64,000 nucleotides of DNA from assembly GCA_023445445.1 (NCBI GenBank), contig JAEXLD010000014.1, positions 1-64,000 on the forward strand. Reading direction: 5' to 3'. The position numbers and the translations under genes were made by a program. Each line of letters opens with the position of its first letter. The first letter of the stretch is position 1. The notes beneath the pieces were generated by a model. That model was not told the DNA's origin and searched no databases. It saw only the letters and a list, made by a program, of their open reading frames with translations. Positions 55,961 to 64,000 of this stretch are shown piece by piece. Source of the stretch: Bacillota bacterium (GTDB lineage: Bacteria; Bacillota; Clostridia; Clostridiales; Clostridiaceae).

Positions 55961-56773
55961 ATGAAAGAAGAGTCAAATATTAGAAAATACTCAGCAAAAG
56001 AATTTAGTGCTATGGTAGGATTGCCATATAGTTCTCTTAGATATTTTGAAAGAATTGAATTATTGAAACCAAAAAAAGAATCAAATAATTATAGAAGCTT
56101 TACACACTTTGATGCATTTATATTGAATAGATTTAAGCATTTTAGATCCTTAGGTATTAGTGTAGAGGATTCTCTAGAACTAATTGAAAATAGTGATGTA
56201 GATTCAATTATAGAAAAGCTTAATGAAAGAAAAATTGAAATAGAAAAAGAAATGGAAAAATTAAATGAGCAATTAGAAGGTATAAATAGTACTAAAAAAA
56301 ATTTAGAAACAGTAAAATCAGGAGAGAATAAGTACCAAATCAAATATATTAAAGATAAAGTTTTTATACCTGCATCTAAAGGATTAGATTTTACTATTTC
56401 AGAGTATGATACTTTTTCAAAATTTGTAGATATGCTACCAATTTCAGAATATTGTAGTCGTATAAAAAATGAGTATATTTATAATGTAGATAAGATTCAA
56501 AAGGATTATGGAATATCCCTAGATTTAGATGTAGCAAAAAGTAGAGGAATTGATTTAAATAATCAAGGAGAAATATTAAAAATGGGGAAATGCTTAGTTT
56601 ACTATGCAAATAATCATAATAAAAATGATAAATTTATTGAATTTATAGAAGATGCTTTAAAATATATTGAAAAAAATAATATGAAAGCTGTGGGAGATAT
56701 TTATTTTAATGGAGTAAAGCTTAAATATGAAGATGGAAGTAAAGGATTTATTATATATATACCTGTAGAATAA
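55961..56773 (+). CDS. MerR family transcriptional regulator
   Basis: 270 residues. The MerR winged helix is at about residues 8-75 (YSAKEFSAMVGLPYSSLRYFERIELLKP), a dimer coiled coil at about 80-115, and a larger C-terminal domain (about 125-270) that may bind a ligand. Between it and the next gene is a promoter with the stretched 19-bp spacer typical of MerR activation. It therefore probably controls the flavoprotein gene at 56856. The effector is unknown. Confidence 0.88.
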   Translation: MKEESNIRKYSAKEFSAMVGLPYSSLRYFERIELLKPKKESNNYRSFTHFDAFILNRFKHFRSLGISVEDSLELIENSDVDSIIEKLNERKIEIEKEMEKLNEQLEGINSTKKNLETVKSGENKYQIKYIKDKVFIPASKGLDFTISEYDTFSKFVDMLPISEYCSRIKNEYIYNVDKIQKDYGISLDLDVAKSRGIDLNNQGEILKMGKCLVYYANNHNKNDKFIEFIEDALKYIEKNNMKAVGDIYFNGVKLKYEDGSKGFIIYIPVE

Positions 56774-56779
56774 AATGTA

Positions 56780-56810
56780 TTGACATTGCACTAAGTGCAA
56801 CCTTTATACT
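56780..56810 (+). promoter_or_regulatory. MerR-type promoter with palindromic operator
   Basis: TTGACA (56780-56785) and TATACT (56805-56810) are 19 bp apart. The spacer holds the perfect dyad TTGCACTAAGTGCAA (56786-56800). This overlong spacer with a central dyad is the hallmark of promoters opened by MerR-family activators. It drives the gene at 56856. Confidence 0.88.
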
Positions 56811-56855
56811 CTGAGTTGGATTGATATAAATTTGACAAATTAGGGGGAATAGTTA

Positions 56856-58754
56856 GTGAAAAAGAATGTAAAAAGATTATTAAGTAGCATGTTATCAATT
56901 ATCATGTTACTAGGATTAGTATCCTGTAATTCAGGTAACAAGAAACTATCTTTTACACCTGGAGAGTATACAGCTGTAAGTGCTGGTAAAAATGGAGATG
57001 TAAAAATAAAGACAGTATTTGATGAAGAATCAATAGTTTCTGTTGAAGTTTTAGAAAGTAATGAAACAGAAGGTATTTCAAATGAAGCTATTGAACGTAC
57101 TATAAAGTCAATTGTTGATGGACAAACTTTAGAAGTAGATGTAACATCAGGTGCAAGCTTAACTACTAATGCAATTGTTTCTGCAGTTGAAGATTGTGTA
57201 AAGCAAGCTAATGGAGATGTAGAAGCATTAAAGAATAATAAAAAAGAAGAGACAGCTTCTAAAAAAGAAGAAACTTATGATACAGATATAGTTATAGTTG
57301 GTGGTGGTGCTGCAGGTTTAACAGCTGCAATTAGTGCATCAGGTTTAGGTGCTAAGGTAATGGTAATAGAAAAAGGTGTAAGCCTTGCTGTTAGTAATGG
57401 AGCTAATGCAGGTGGGCCTATAGCTACTGGAACTAAGGTTCAAAAAGCAGAAGGGGAAGACCTTACAACAGAAGAATTATTTGAACATATGTCTGAATTT
57501 GGTAATAGCACAGTTAACGATGCCTTACTTCGTAAGACTTTAGAAGTTACAGGAGAAACAATAGATATGTTAGCTGATTTAGGCTTAAGTGTTTACTTAA
57601 GACAAGATGCCTATGGAGTAGGATTCAGAGCAAGACATGGAATAAAAGAAAAGGGAACAGATAGAATGGGATTCCTAGCAGATAAAATAGTTGCTAATGG
57701 TGGAACTATAATGCTAGAAACTACTGGAGAAGAAGTTATTTTAGATAAAGATGGAAATGCAGTAGGAATTAAGGCTACAAAAGCAGATGGAACTAAGGTT
57801 ACGATAAATGCAGATGCAGTATTATTAGCTACTGGAGGATACTTAGGTGGCCAAGAAATAATTGAAAATAAATTTGGTAATATTACAATAAACCCACTTG
57901 GAAATACATTATCAACTGGTGATGGAATTAACATGACATTAGCAGCAGGTGGAGTAGAAGATAAAAACTGGGGTATAGTTGCAAATGAGTTCTCAGCTTC
58001 AAATTCAAAGGCAGGAACTTGGTCTATGGATTGTAATCAAAATTTAAGATTCGGTATATATGGTGGATTACTTGTTAATCCAGAAGGAAATAGATTCTTT
58101 AACGAAGAAATAATGGCTTCAGAACCATTAAGTGGTGCAGAAGCTACATTAAGATATGGAAAGTATTATGCTGTAATGGATGAAGCATATTATAATTCAG
58201 TTTGTGAACAAGGAATATTTAAGACTTTAGGTAGTCCAGAAAACTGGGTTGCAGGTGTAAGAAACTTATCTGATGAAGCACCAGCATCAAAAGCACATGT
58301 AAAAGTATTAACAGAAGCTAAAGCTCAATTACAAGAAGCAATTGACCAAGGTTGGGCTTATAAAGCTGATACAATTGAAGAGATAGCTGAAAAGTTTGGA
58401 CTTGAAAATCTAGTTTCAACAGTAGAACAATATAATAAGTACTGTGAAGCAAAGTATGATAGTGAATTCTTAAAGGATCCAACATTCTTAACACCTGTAA
58501 ACAATGGGCCATACTATGTATTTGAATATGAACCAAGTGCATGGTGTACAATCGGTGGAGTTAAGGTTGATGATTCTTTAAGAGCTTTAGATAAAAATAA
58601 TGAACCTATTAAAGGATTATATGTAGCTGGAGTAGATGCAGGAAGCTTATTTACTGCACCATACTATGATAATGAAGGATCAGCATTTGGACTTTCTTTA
58701 GGATCAGGTACTTTAGCAGGAAGAAACATGTATAAGTATATAACTAGCAAATAA
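56856..58754 (+). CDS. Lipid-anchored FMN/FAD flavoprotein reductase (fumarate/urocanate reductase-like)
   Basis: 632 residues. A signal peptide ends in lipobox LVSC (lipid Cys 24). Residues about 33-115 are an FMN-binding domain with the flavinylation site DVTSGAS (about 95-101), where FMN is attached by ApbE; the usual Thr is Ser here. Residues about 140-630 are FAD_binding_2 with VIVGGGAAGLTAA. It belongs to the extracellular flavin-linked reductases that use fumarate, urocanate or other enoates as electron acceptor. The start is GTG 56856 with AGGGGGAA upstream. Control by the neighbouring MerR is likely. The substrate is not predictable. Confidence 0.85.
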   Translation: MKKNVKRLLSSMLSIIMLLGLVSCNSGNKKLSFTPGEYTAVSAGKNGDVKIKTVFDEESIVSVEVLESNETEGISNEAIERTIKSIVDGQTLEVDVTSGASLTTNAIVSAVEDCVKQANGDVEALKNNKKEETASKKEETYDTDIVIVGGGAAGLTAAISASGLGAKVMVIEKGVSLAVSNGANAGGPIATGTKVQKAEGEDLTTEELFEHMSEFGNSTVNDALLRKTLEVTGETIDMLADLGLSVYLRQDAYGVGFRARHGIKEKGTDRMGFLADKIVANGGTIMLETTGEEVILDKDGNAVGIKATKADGTKVTINADAVLLATGGYLGGQEIIENKFGNITINPLGNTLSTGDGINMTLAAGGVEDKNWGIVANEFSASNSKAGTWSMDCNQNLRFGIYGGLLVNPEGNRFFNEEIMASEPLSGAEATLRYGKYYAVMDEAYYNSVCEQGIFKTLGSPENWVAGVRNLSDEAPASKAHVKVLTEAKAQLQEAIDQGWAYKADTIEEIAEKFGLENLVSTVEQYNKYCEAKYDSEFLKDPTFLTPVNNGPYYVFEYEPSAWCTIGGVKVDDSLRALDKNNEPIKGLYVAGVDAGSLFTAPYYDNEGSAFGLSLGSGTLAGRNMYKYITSK

Positions 58755-58775
58755 GCTAAATATATATATTTAAAT

Positions 58776-58819
58776 AAAGATATATTAGTATAGAAAACTA
58801 TGCTGATATATCTTTTTTT
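58776..58819 (+). terminator. Terminator after the flavoprotein gene
   Basis: AAAGATATATTAGTATAG pairs with CTATGCTGATATATCTTT (two wobble or mismatched positions), with seven T. Confidence 0.82.
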
Positions 58820-58969
58820 GTTTAAAAAACATATAAAAATTTGTATTATTTTGTATAAATTTAAAATATTTTGTGTTAAAATAATGTAAGGGTTAAAGGA
58901 GTGTTAATTATATGTGCATAAATATGATATGCAAAAGATAAATTAAAGGAAAATTGAGGTAGTAAAGAC

Positions 58970-61900
58970 ATGAGATATAAAATTTTAATATTCACATTAA
59001 TAACATGTTTTTTAATAAATACTATTACACCTATAAGGGTTTCAGCAGCTCCATTGAAAAAAGAGAGTTTTGAAAAATTATCTATTGATGAAGGACTTTC
59101 TAATGAATATGTAACAACAATATTTCAGGATAGTAAGGGGTATATGTGGATAGGTACTATAGATGGCCTTAACAGATATGATGGAGAAAGAATAAAAATA
59201 TATAATTGTAATAATGAAAGTAATAATTCTTTAAGCTCTACATATATAACAGCTATTGAAGAGGACTCTTATGGAAATATGTGGATAGCTACTAATAATG
59301 GATTAGATTTTTTAATTAGAGATACAGATGAAATAATAAGAATGAAGGATATTGAATATGATAAATATAATCTAGGGGATTTAAAAATTACTTCATTATT
59401 AAGGAGTAGCTATGATGAAGATGTTATGTGGGTTGGAACAGAAAATGGATTAATGAAATTTAATGTTAAAAGTAGAGAGTTTAAGACCTTCTATAATGAA
59501 AAGAATAATAAAAACTCATTAACCAATTCTTCTATAACTTCTTTAAAGGAAGGAAAAAACGGAGAATTATGGGTTGGTACTAAAGATGGAATAAATGTAA
59601 TAGATAAGGATTTAAATTTTATTTATAATGAAAAAGAAATTCATAGTGATAAATTATACATATATCATATAGAAATAGACGAAGAAGGCAATGCATGGAT
59701 ATCAACAAAAGAAGGAATTCTTATTTTTGACTTAAGAGAAATTAATAATGTATTAGTATGGTTAGTTGATAATGATGGAATAAAGATATACAGTCCTAAA
59801 GAAAAAAGAATAATAGAAACATATAGCAATAAAAAGGAAGATGAATGCTATAATAATAATTTTATTTTATCTGATAGTGAAAATAATATATGGATATCCA
59901 GTAGTAATGGTATATTAAGATATTTACCTAGTAACAATGATTCAGAGATAATAAAAAAGAATGAAAATTTTAGTAATTCTCTTAGTAGTAATGTTATAAC
60001 TTGCTTTTATGAGGATTTTAACAAGAATATATGGATTGGAACGGATAAGGGAATAAATATATTAAATAAAAATAATCAATTTAATTATTTACTGGAACAA
60101 GTATATTTAAATAATAAAAATATAGTATCTATATTGAATGATGATAAATACTTATGGATAGCTACTAAATATGATGGAATATATATTTATGATACTACAA
60201 CTAGTACCTTGCTAGAAAGAATATATGACAATAAGCAGGGAATAAATTTAAGGAATCAGCATATAAAGAGTTTATTTAAATTAAGTAATAATTGGGTTGT
60301 AATTATAACTAATAAGGGATTAATATCAGTTAACACCGTTGATTTTACATGTAAATATCATCTGGTTGAAGATGGTTATTCTTCAGAACTAAATTATTTA
60401 TATAATGATGATGAAAATGTTTGGCTTGCATCTACATCAAACTTTTATTCCTATAATATAAGCACTGGAGAAAAAACATATTATACTGAAGACTTAAATA
60501 AATTTAAAATAAATCCAGGTCGTATAAAATACATATTACCAGATTATAAAGATGAAAATATTATTTGGCTTGGTGGAATTAACACAGGGTTAGTTAAATA
60601 TCATAAGAAAAATGGAATTATAGAACAATATACTGATGATTCTTTAAATAATAACTATATAAACTGTATGAGTTTTGATAATTTAGGAAACTTGTGGATA
60701 GGAACTAATATATGTCTTAGTAAATTTGATTTAAATACAAAAAAGTTTACTATTTATACTACAGCTGATGGATTAACAAATAATTTTATAAACTCAATTT
60801 TAGTTGATGATAATAATAATCTTTGGATAAGTACAAATAAGGGTTTAAATAAGTTTTATATTGAAAAAGAAAGTTTTATAAATTTCACTATAATGGATGG
60901 TTTATATGGATATCAATTTAATACAAACTCTTGTACAAAGCTTAAAAATGGGATAATGATATTTGGAAGTACAGAGGGAGTAACATATTTTCATCCAGAT
61001 GACATAGCTATATCTAGTAAAAATAAGAATGAAGTTATAATTGGAGATGTTTTTATTGGAAAGAATAAAGTTATTTATGATGGAGAAGAATTAGTTTTAG
61101 ATTATAATGATAAAAATTTATCTATTGACTACTTCTTACCAAATTACGAAAAGTTGAACAATATAACTTATGAATATATTCTTGAAGGAATAGATTCAGA
61201 TTGGATATATGTAGGTGATAAAAGTAGTTTAGATTTTAAATACTTAGAGCCAGGAAAATATATTTTAAAGTTAAGAGCTAGAGATGGAAATGGTGAATTA
61301 ACAAATGAGACAAGTATTAATATAAGAGTTAAAAATCCTATATGGAAAACCCCTTTAGCTTACTTAACATACATAATTTTATTTGTAGCAATAATTATTT
61401 ACGTATTTAATTATGTTAAGATCTTACAAAGACTAGTGGATCAAAAGACAAAGAAAATTAATAAACAATTAGAAGAAAATAAAAGATTAAGTAAGGAAAT
61501 AATAGATAAAGAAAAATTTAAAAATAATTATTTCGTTAATTTATCTCATGAACTTAGAACACCAATAAATGTTATCTCAGCAACAGTTCAATTAATAAGT
61601 TCTTTAATTAGTTCTAAAAATATGACTTATGAAAAAGTTTATGAATATATGGATATTATAAATAGAAATTGTGGAAACTTATTAAAAATAATAAATGATA
61701 TCATAGATACATCAAAAATAGAGACAGGGCAATATAGAATAAATAAACAAAATAATGATATAGTATATGTAGTAGAAGAAGCTGCACTTAATATGAAAAA
61801 GTTTATAGAAGAAAAAGGAATATCTCTTATAATTGATCCTTATATTGAGGAAAAAATTGTATCTTTTGATAGTACTGAAATAGAGAGAGTTGTTATAAAT

Positions 61901-62209
61901 TTATTAGCTAATGCAGTTAAGTTTACTCCAGAGGGTGGAGAAATTAGAGTTTTTATTAAGGAAGTTAATAATTATATTGAAATTACTGTAGAAGATACTG
62001 GTATAGGAGTAGCAAAAGAAGATCAAGAATTTATATTTAAAAGATTTTCACAAGTTGAAGGAACAGGCAGTAAAAAGGCAAGTAGTAGTGGAATAGGACT
62101 AACTCTTGTTAAGTATATTACAGAACTTCATCATGGATATGTTAAGCTTGAAAGCGAACTTAATAAGGGAAGTAAATTTACTGTTGGACTTCCAGTTATA
62201 TTAGAATAG
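58970..62209 (+). CDS. Orphan sensor histidine kinase with two-part periplasmic beta-propeller (paralogue 2)
   Basis: 1079 residues with the same order as the gene at 47925: a signal peptide (ending near VSAAP), Reg_prop propeller repeats, Y_Y_Y (KYILKLRARDGNGEL), a transmembrane helix, HisKA with His 860 in NLSHELRTP, and HATPase_c (NLLANAVKF, DTGIGV, GIGLTL). The two proteins align along their length, with most divergence in the propeller, where a ligand would bind. GAGGTAG precedes ATG 58970. There is no receiver domain or adjacent regulator. Confidence 0.85.
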   Translation: MRYKILIFTLITCFLINTITPIRVSAAPLKKESFEKLSIDEGLSNEYVTTIFQDSKGYMWIGTIDGLNRYDGERIKIYNCNNESNNSLSSTYITAIEEDSYGNMWIATNNGLDFLIRDTDEIIRMKDIEYDKYNLGDLKITSLLRSSYDEDVMWVGTENGLMKFNVKSREFKTFYNEKNNKNSLTNSSITSLKEGKNGELWVGTKDGINVIDKDLNFIYNEKEIHSDKLYIYHIEIDEEGNAWISTKEGILIFDLREINNVLVWLVDNDGIKIYSPKEKRIIETYSNKKEDECYNNNFILSDSENNIWISSSNGILRYLPSNNDSEIIKKNENFSNSLSSNVITCFYEDFNKNIWIGTDKGINILNKNNQFNYLLEQVYLNNKNIVSILNDDKYLWIATKYDGIYIYDTTTSTLLERIYDNKQGINLRNQHIKSLFKLSNNWVVIITNKGLISVNTVDFTCKYHLVEDGYSSELNYLYNDDENVWLASTSNFYSYNISTGEKTYYTEDLNKFKINPGRIKYILPDYKDENIIWLGGINTGLVKYHKKNGIIEQYTDDSLNNNYINCMSFDNLGNLWIGTNICLSKFDLNTKKFTIYTTADGLTNNFINSILVDDNNNLWISTNKGLNKFYIEKESFINFTIMDGLYGYQFNTNSCTKLKNGIMIFGSTEGVTYFHPDDIAISSKNKNEVIIGDVFIGKNKVIYDGEELVLDYNDKNLSIDYFLPNYEKLNNITYEYILEGIDSDWIYVGDKSSLDFKYLEPGKYILKLRARDGNGELTNETSINIRVKNPIWKTPLAYLTYIILFVAIIIYVFNYVKILQRLVDQKTKKINKQLEENKRLSKEIIDKEKFKNNYFVNLSHELRTPINVISATVQLISSLISSKNMTYEKVYEYMDIINRNCGNLLKIINDIIDTSKIETGQYRINKQNNDIVYVVEEAALNMKKFIEEKGISLIIDPYIEEKIVSFDSTEIERVVINLLANAVKFTPEGGEIRVFIKEVNNYIEITVEDTGIGVAKEDQEFIFKRFSQVEGTGSKKASSSGIGLTLVKYITELHHGYVKLESELNKGSKFTVGLPVILE

Positions 62210-62286
62210 AATATTTAGTAACATAATTATTAGTGTGTAATATAATGTAATAGTAAGACCTTAATATAATATGGAGATGATTTAAT

Positions 62287-62856
62287 ATGTCAAATGAATG
62301 TTGTTTTGGACATGGATTAGATTATGGGCTAGAAAGTAAATTAGAATATGAATCACTAGTATTTAATGCTGGAACTATGAATGATGCAGAGGAAACTGAA
62401 CCAGATACAGTGCCACTTGGAAGTGCTAACTCACCTCTTAGAATATTAGGATGGCTTCTTCCTCAAGGTGATGAAGATGAATATACACTAACTTTTAATG
62501 TGCCAAAAGATGCTTATGATACTTCTAGGAAAACTAAAGTATTTGTTCATTTATTAACTGACAATTCTAATACGCCAACTGGAAACAGATTTGCAATTAG
62601 ACTTTCATCATTATTTACTAGAGTAAATGGAGTTGTAAAAATAGCAGACTTAAGAACTATTAATAAAAGAAATATTAGAATTCAAAACTCACCAGGAAAC
62701 TATGAGTATAATCATTATGTTTTAGAGTTTAATTTAAATGATGTGGTTAGAGCAGAAGATTTTGCACTATTGAGTGTTGCACGTATACCATCTGATAATG
62801 ATTATGCTGGTGCATTACTTTTAACTAGTATAGAGTTTAGATATTTAAGTTGCTAA
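62287..62856 (+). CDS. Unknown beta-rich protein with terminal cysteines
   Basis: 189 residues. It begins NECCFGHGLDYG and ends YLSC; between these it is beta-rich with aromatic residues, and no signal peptide or membrane helix is seen. Paired Cys at both ends and the nearby spore-surface genes hint at a spore-coat role, but this is a guess. I do not recognise the family. GGAGATG precedes the ATG at 62287, and a GC-rich terminator follows. Confidence 0.65.
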   Translation: MSNECCFGHGLDYGLESKLEYESLVFNAGTMNDAEETEPDTVPLGSANSPLRILGWLLPQGDEDEYTLTFNVPKDAYDTSRKTKVFVHLLTDNSNTPTGNRFAIRLSSLFTRVNGVVKIADLRTINKRNIRIQNSPGNYEYNHYVLEFNLNDVVRAEDFALLSVARIPSDNDYAGALLLTSIEFRYLSC

Positions 62857-62876
62857 GTCAATTAATTTAAAATAAG

Positions 62877-62910
62877 GAGGGGCTGCTGATACAGCCCCTC
62901 TGATTATTTT
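62877..62910 (+). terminator. Terminator with GC-rich stem
   Basis: GAGGGGCTG pairs with CAGCCCCTC around CTGATA, followed by a T-rich stretch. Confidence 0.88.
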
Positions 62911-63090
62911 TAGTTATAATAAGAAGAAATGTTATTTACTTATATATCCATAATTTTCTTTAGTTAATGATATATATCTTAAAGTTATATTGTTTAGTTG
63001 TGCATATATTACTATTTTTAATGCGTTTTATTCATTTTTTTATCTTCCTTTTATTGATAAACTAAAATTATTAGAAAGGGAGGAATTAAA

Positions 63091-63804
63091 ATGAAAAGAA
63101 AAAGTTTTTTGATTCTTATTATTAGTATGATAATGGTAATATCTATTGGATGTAATAATAGAAAGGATAATACAAATAATAATACAGATGAAAATTCAAA
63201 TGTAGAGACACCTTCTCTCACCTACATTGGACATGCAACTGTTAAAATAAAAACTAAAGAAGGAAAAGTTATATATATAGATCCTGCTTATGCCAAGGGT
63301 GATTATAGTGAAGAAGCAGATTATATTTTAATTACTCATGAACATGATGATCATAATAAGGTTAGTTTATGCAAAAAAAATAATGATACAGTTATTATAA
63401 GAAGTAAGGATGCACTTAAGGATGGAGAGTATAAAACTTTTGAATATGGAAATGTAAAAATCGAAGCTGTACCATCAGGTGGAAATGCAAATCATAGTGT
63501 CAGTAATTGTGTGGGTTATATTGTAACGGTAGATGGAATAAATGTTTTCCATGCAGGAGATACTTCAATGAATGAGGGAACAAAAAAAATTCTAGGAAAA
63601 GATATAGATTATGCTATGTATCCAATAGATGGACAATATAATATGAATGCAAGTGAAGCTAGTGAAGTTGCAGATTTAATTGGAGCTAAAAAAAATATAC
63701 CAATACATGAGTTTGATTCAGGTGATGTGAAGAAATCTGATGATTTTAATGCTAAAGATAAGTTGGTTTTAAAATATGGGGAAACTATTCAGTTAGCAAA
63801 GTAA
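63091..63804 (+). CDS. Metallo-beta-lactamase-fold lipoprotein (UlaG-like)
   Basis: 237 residues. A signal peptide with lipobox SIGC (lipid Cys at about 21) precedes YIGHATV and the metal motif THEHDDH (about 89-95). Further His/Asp ligands lie in HAGDTS (about 155) and IPIHEFDS. The short form and GHATVKI start resemble the UlaG-like hydrolases, here anchored outside the cell. The substrate is unknown. GGGAGGAA precedes the ATG. Confidence 0.85.
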   Translation: MKRKSFLILIISMIMVISIGCNNRKDNTNNNTDENSNVETPSLTYIGHATVKIKTKEGKVIYIDPAYAKGDYSEEADYILITHEHDDHNKVSLCKKNNDTVIIRSKDALKDGEYKTFEYGNVKIEAVPSGGNANHSVSNCVGYIVTVDGINVFHAGDTSMNEGTKKILGKDIDYAMYPIDGQYNMNASEASEVADLIGAKKNIPIHEFDSGDVKKSDDFNAKDKLVLKYGETIQLAK

Positions 63805-63829
63805 TTATAAAAATATTTTAGAGATAATT

Positions 63830-63889
63830 AAAAAATAGATCAAATCAAAATATACAATGTTTAATAATTTTGATTTAATCTATTTTTTT
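63830..63889. terminator. Bidirectional terminator overlapping the AraC gene end
   Basis: AAAAAATAGAT-CAAATCAAAAT pairs with ATTTTGATTTAATCTATTTTTT around an AT loop. It also contains the last codons of the gene on the minus strand. Confidence 0.7.
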
Positions 63890-64000
63890 CTCTAAATTGG
63901 GTAGGGGTAATATTGTAGTATGATTTAAAGGCTTTTATAAAATAATTAACATCTACAAATCCTATACGCTCACCAATCTCATAAATTGGTAAATCTGTAT
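63861..64000 (-). CDS. AraC family regulator, C-terminal end (5' truncated by window)
   Basis: 46 codons to a stop at 63861-63863. The sequence (IGEVG-like IYEIGERIGFVDVNYFIKAF, then YYNITPTQFRE) is the second helix-turn-helix of AraC/XylS proteins with the usual G-F-x-D..F-x-K..TP-x-Q-F-R pattern. The rest lies beyond the window. Confidence 0.9.
   Translation of the reverse strand, partial: TDLPIYEIGERIGFVDVNYFIKAFKSYYNITPTQFREKNRLNQNY

Noticed and set aside
57611..57934. A 107-codon minus-strand frame inside the flavoprotein gene
   Set aside because: It lies wholly within the conserved FAD domain on the other strand and has no ribosome binding site or own terminator.
1..64000. CRISPR arrays, tRNA or rRNA genes, integrases and intact insertion sequences
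   Set aside because: I looked for regularly spaced repeats, cloverleaf-like GGTTCGA-type segments and transposase motifs and saw none. The repeats present are the two short elements and the helicase-tail pair.

Overview
The window is AT-rich, Gram-positive chromosomal DNA that reads as Clostridium sensu stricto, perhaps near C. perfringens, C. tertium or C. paraputrificum. Reasons are a cysteine T-box in front of a ubiG-mccB-luxS-mccA operon, GGAGG-type ribosome binding sites, many U-tailed hairpin terminators, CsxC-like spore-surface proteins, a perfect Spo0A-type box, and an AgrA/AgrC-like two-component pair. The species is inference. No rRNA, tRNA, CRISPR array, integrase or intact insertion sequence was seen.

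Left flank (1-14.9 kb), mostly ordinary metabolism: the end of a DegV protein, a small membrane protein, the T-box sulfur operon, a YkvA-like protein, an Nramp transporter, GMP reductase, two zinc-ribbon membrane proteins, an F420-ligase-like protein, a LysR regulator, an EFR1-type flavodoxin/ferredoxin protein and a FliB-like protein.

Defence island (about 15.0-41.1 kb). It starts with a divergent GIY-YIG/NUMOD3-like ORF and then stacks separate units: a PD-(D/E)XK-DUF2075 NTPase with a MazG-like pyrophosphohydrolase; a protein kinase-SF1 helicase fusion with a PLD nuclease; a Sau3AI-like GATC restriction-modification set with an EVE/PUA-like nuclease between R and M; a three-gene operon of an RNA-polymerase-mimicking protein (two alpha-CTD modules plus a sigma region-4 helix-turn-helix), a ParB-like protein and a PLD-SNF2 helicase; and an McrB/DUF2357 (McrC-like) pair. 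The broken 5' and 3' ends of a DUF3427 helicase lie at 23.8 and 39.4-39.8 kb, one on each side of about 15.6 kb of these genes. That looks like cassette replacement inside an older defence gene. A second helicase tail lies at 40.56 kb. A 16-nt identical, hairpin-forming element precedes two of the units, and a very short promoter-terminator unit lies near 40.4 kb. The island ends next to a rifampin ADP-ribosyltransferase gene (arr).

Right flank (41.3-64 kb): a Nudix hydrolase, a PepSY-like membrane protein, a DEDDh exonuclease, a lipoprotein, a LytTR/GHKL two-component system, two paralogous 1.1-kb-residue-class periplasmic-propeller sensor kinases without partner regulators, XpaC/TelA, two tandem CsxC-like proteins, a MerR regulator with a textbook 19-bp-spacer operator in front of a lipid-anchored FMN/FAD reductase, an unknown Cys-ended protein, a metallo-beta-lactamase-fold lipoprotein and the end of an AraC regulator.

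The best candidate for an undescribed system is the RNA-polymerase-mimic/ParB/PLD-SNF2 operon (28466-35010). Next are the kinase-helicase/PLD pair (18577-23593) and the shared RNA-like element in front of the units.
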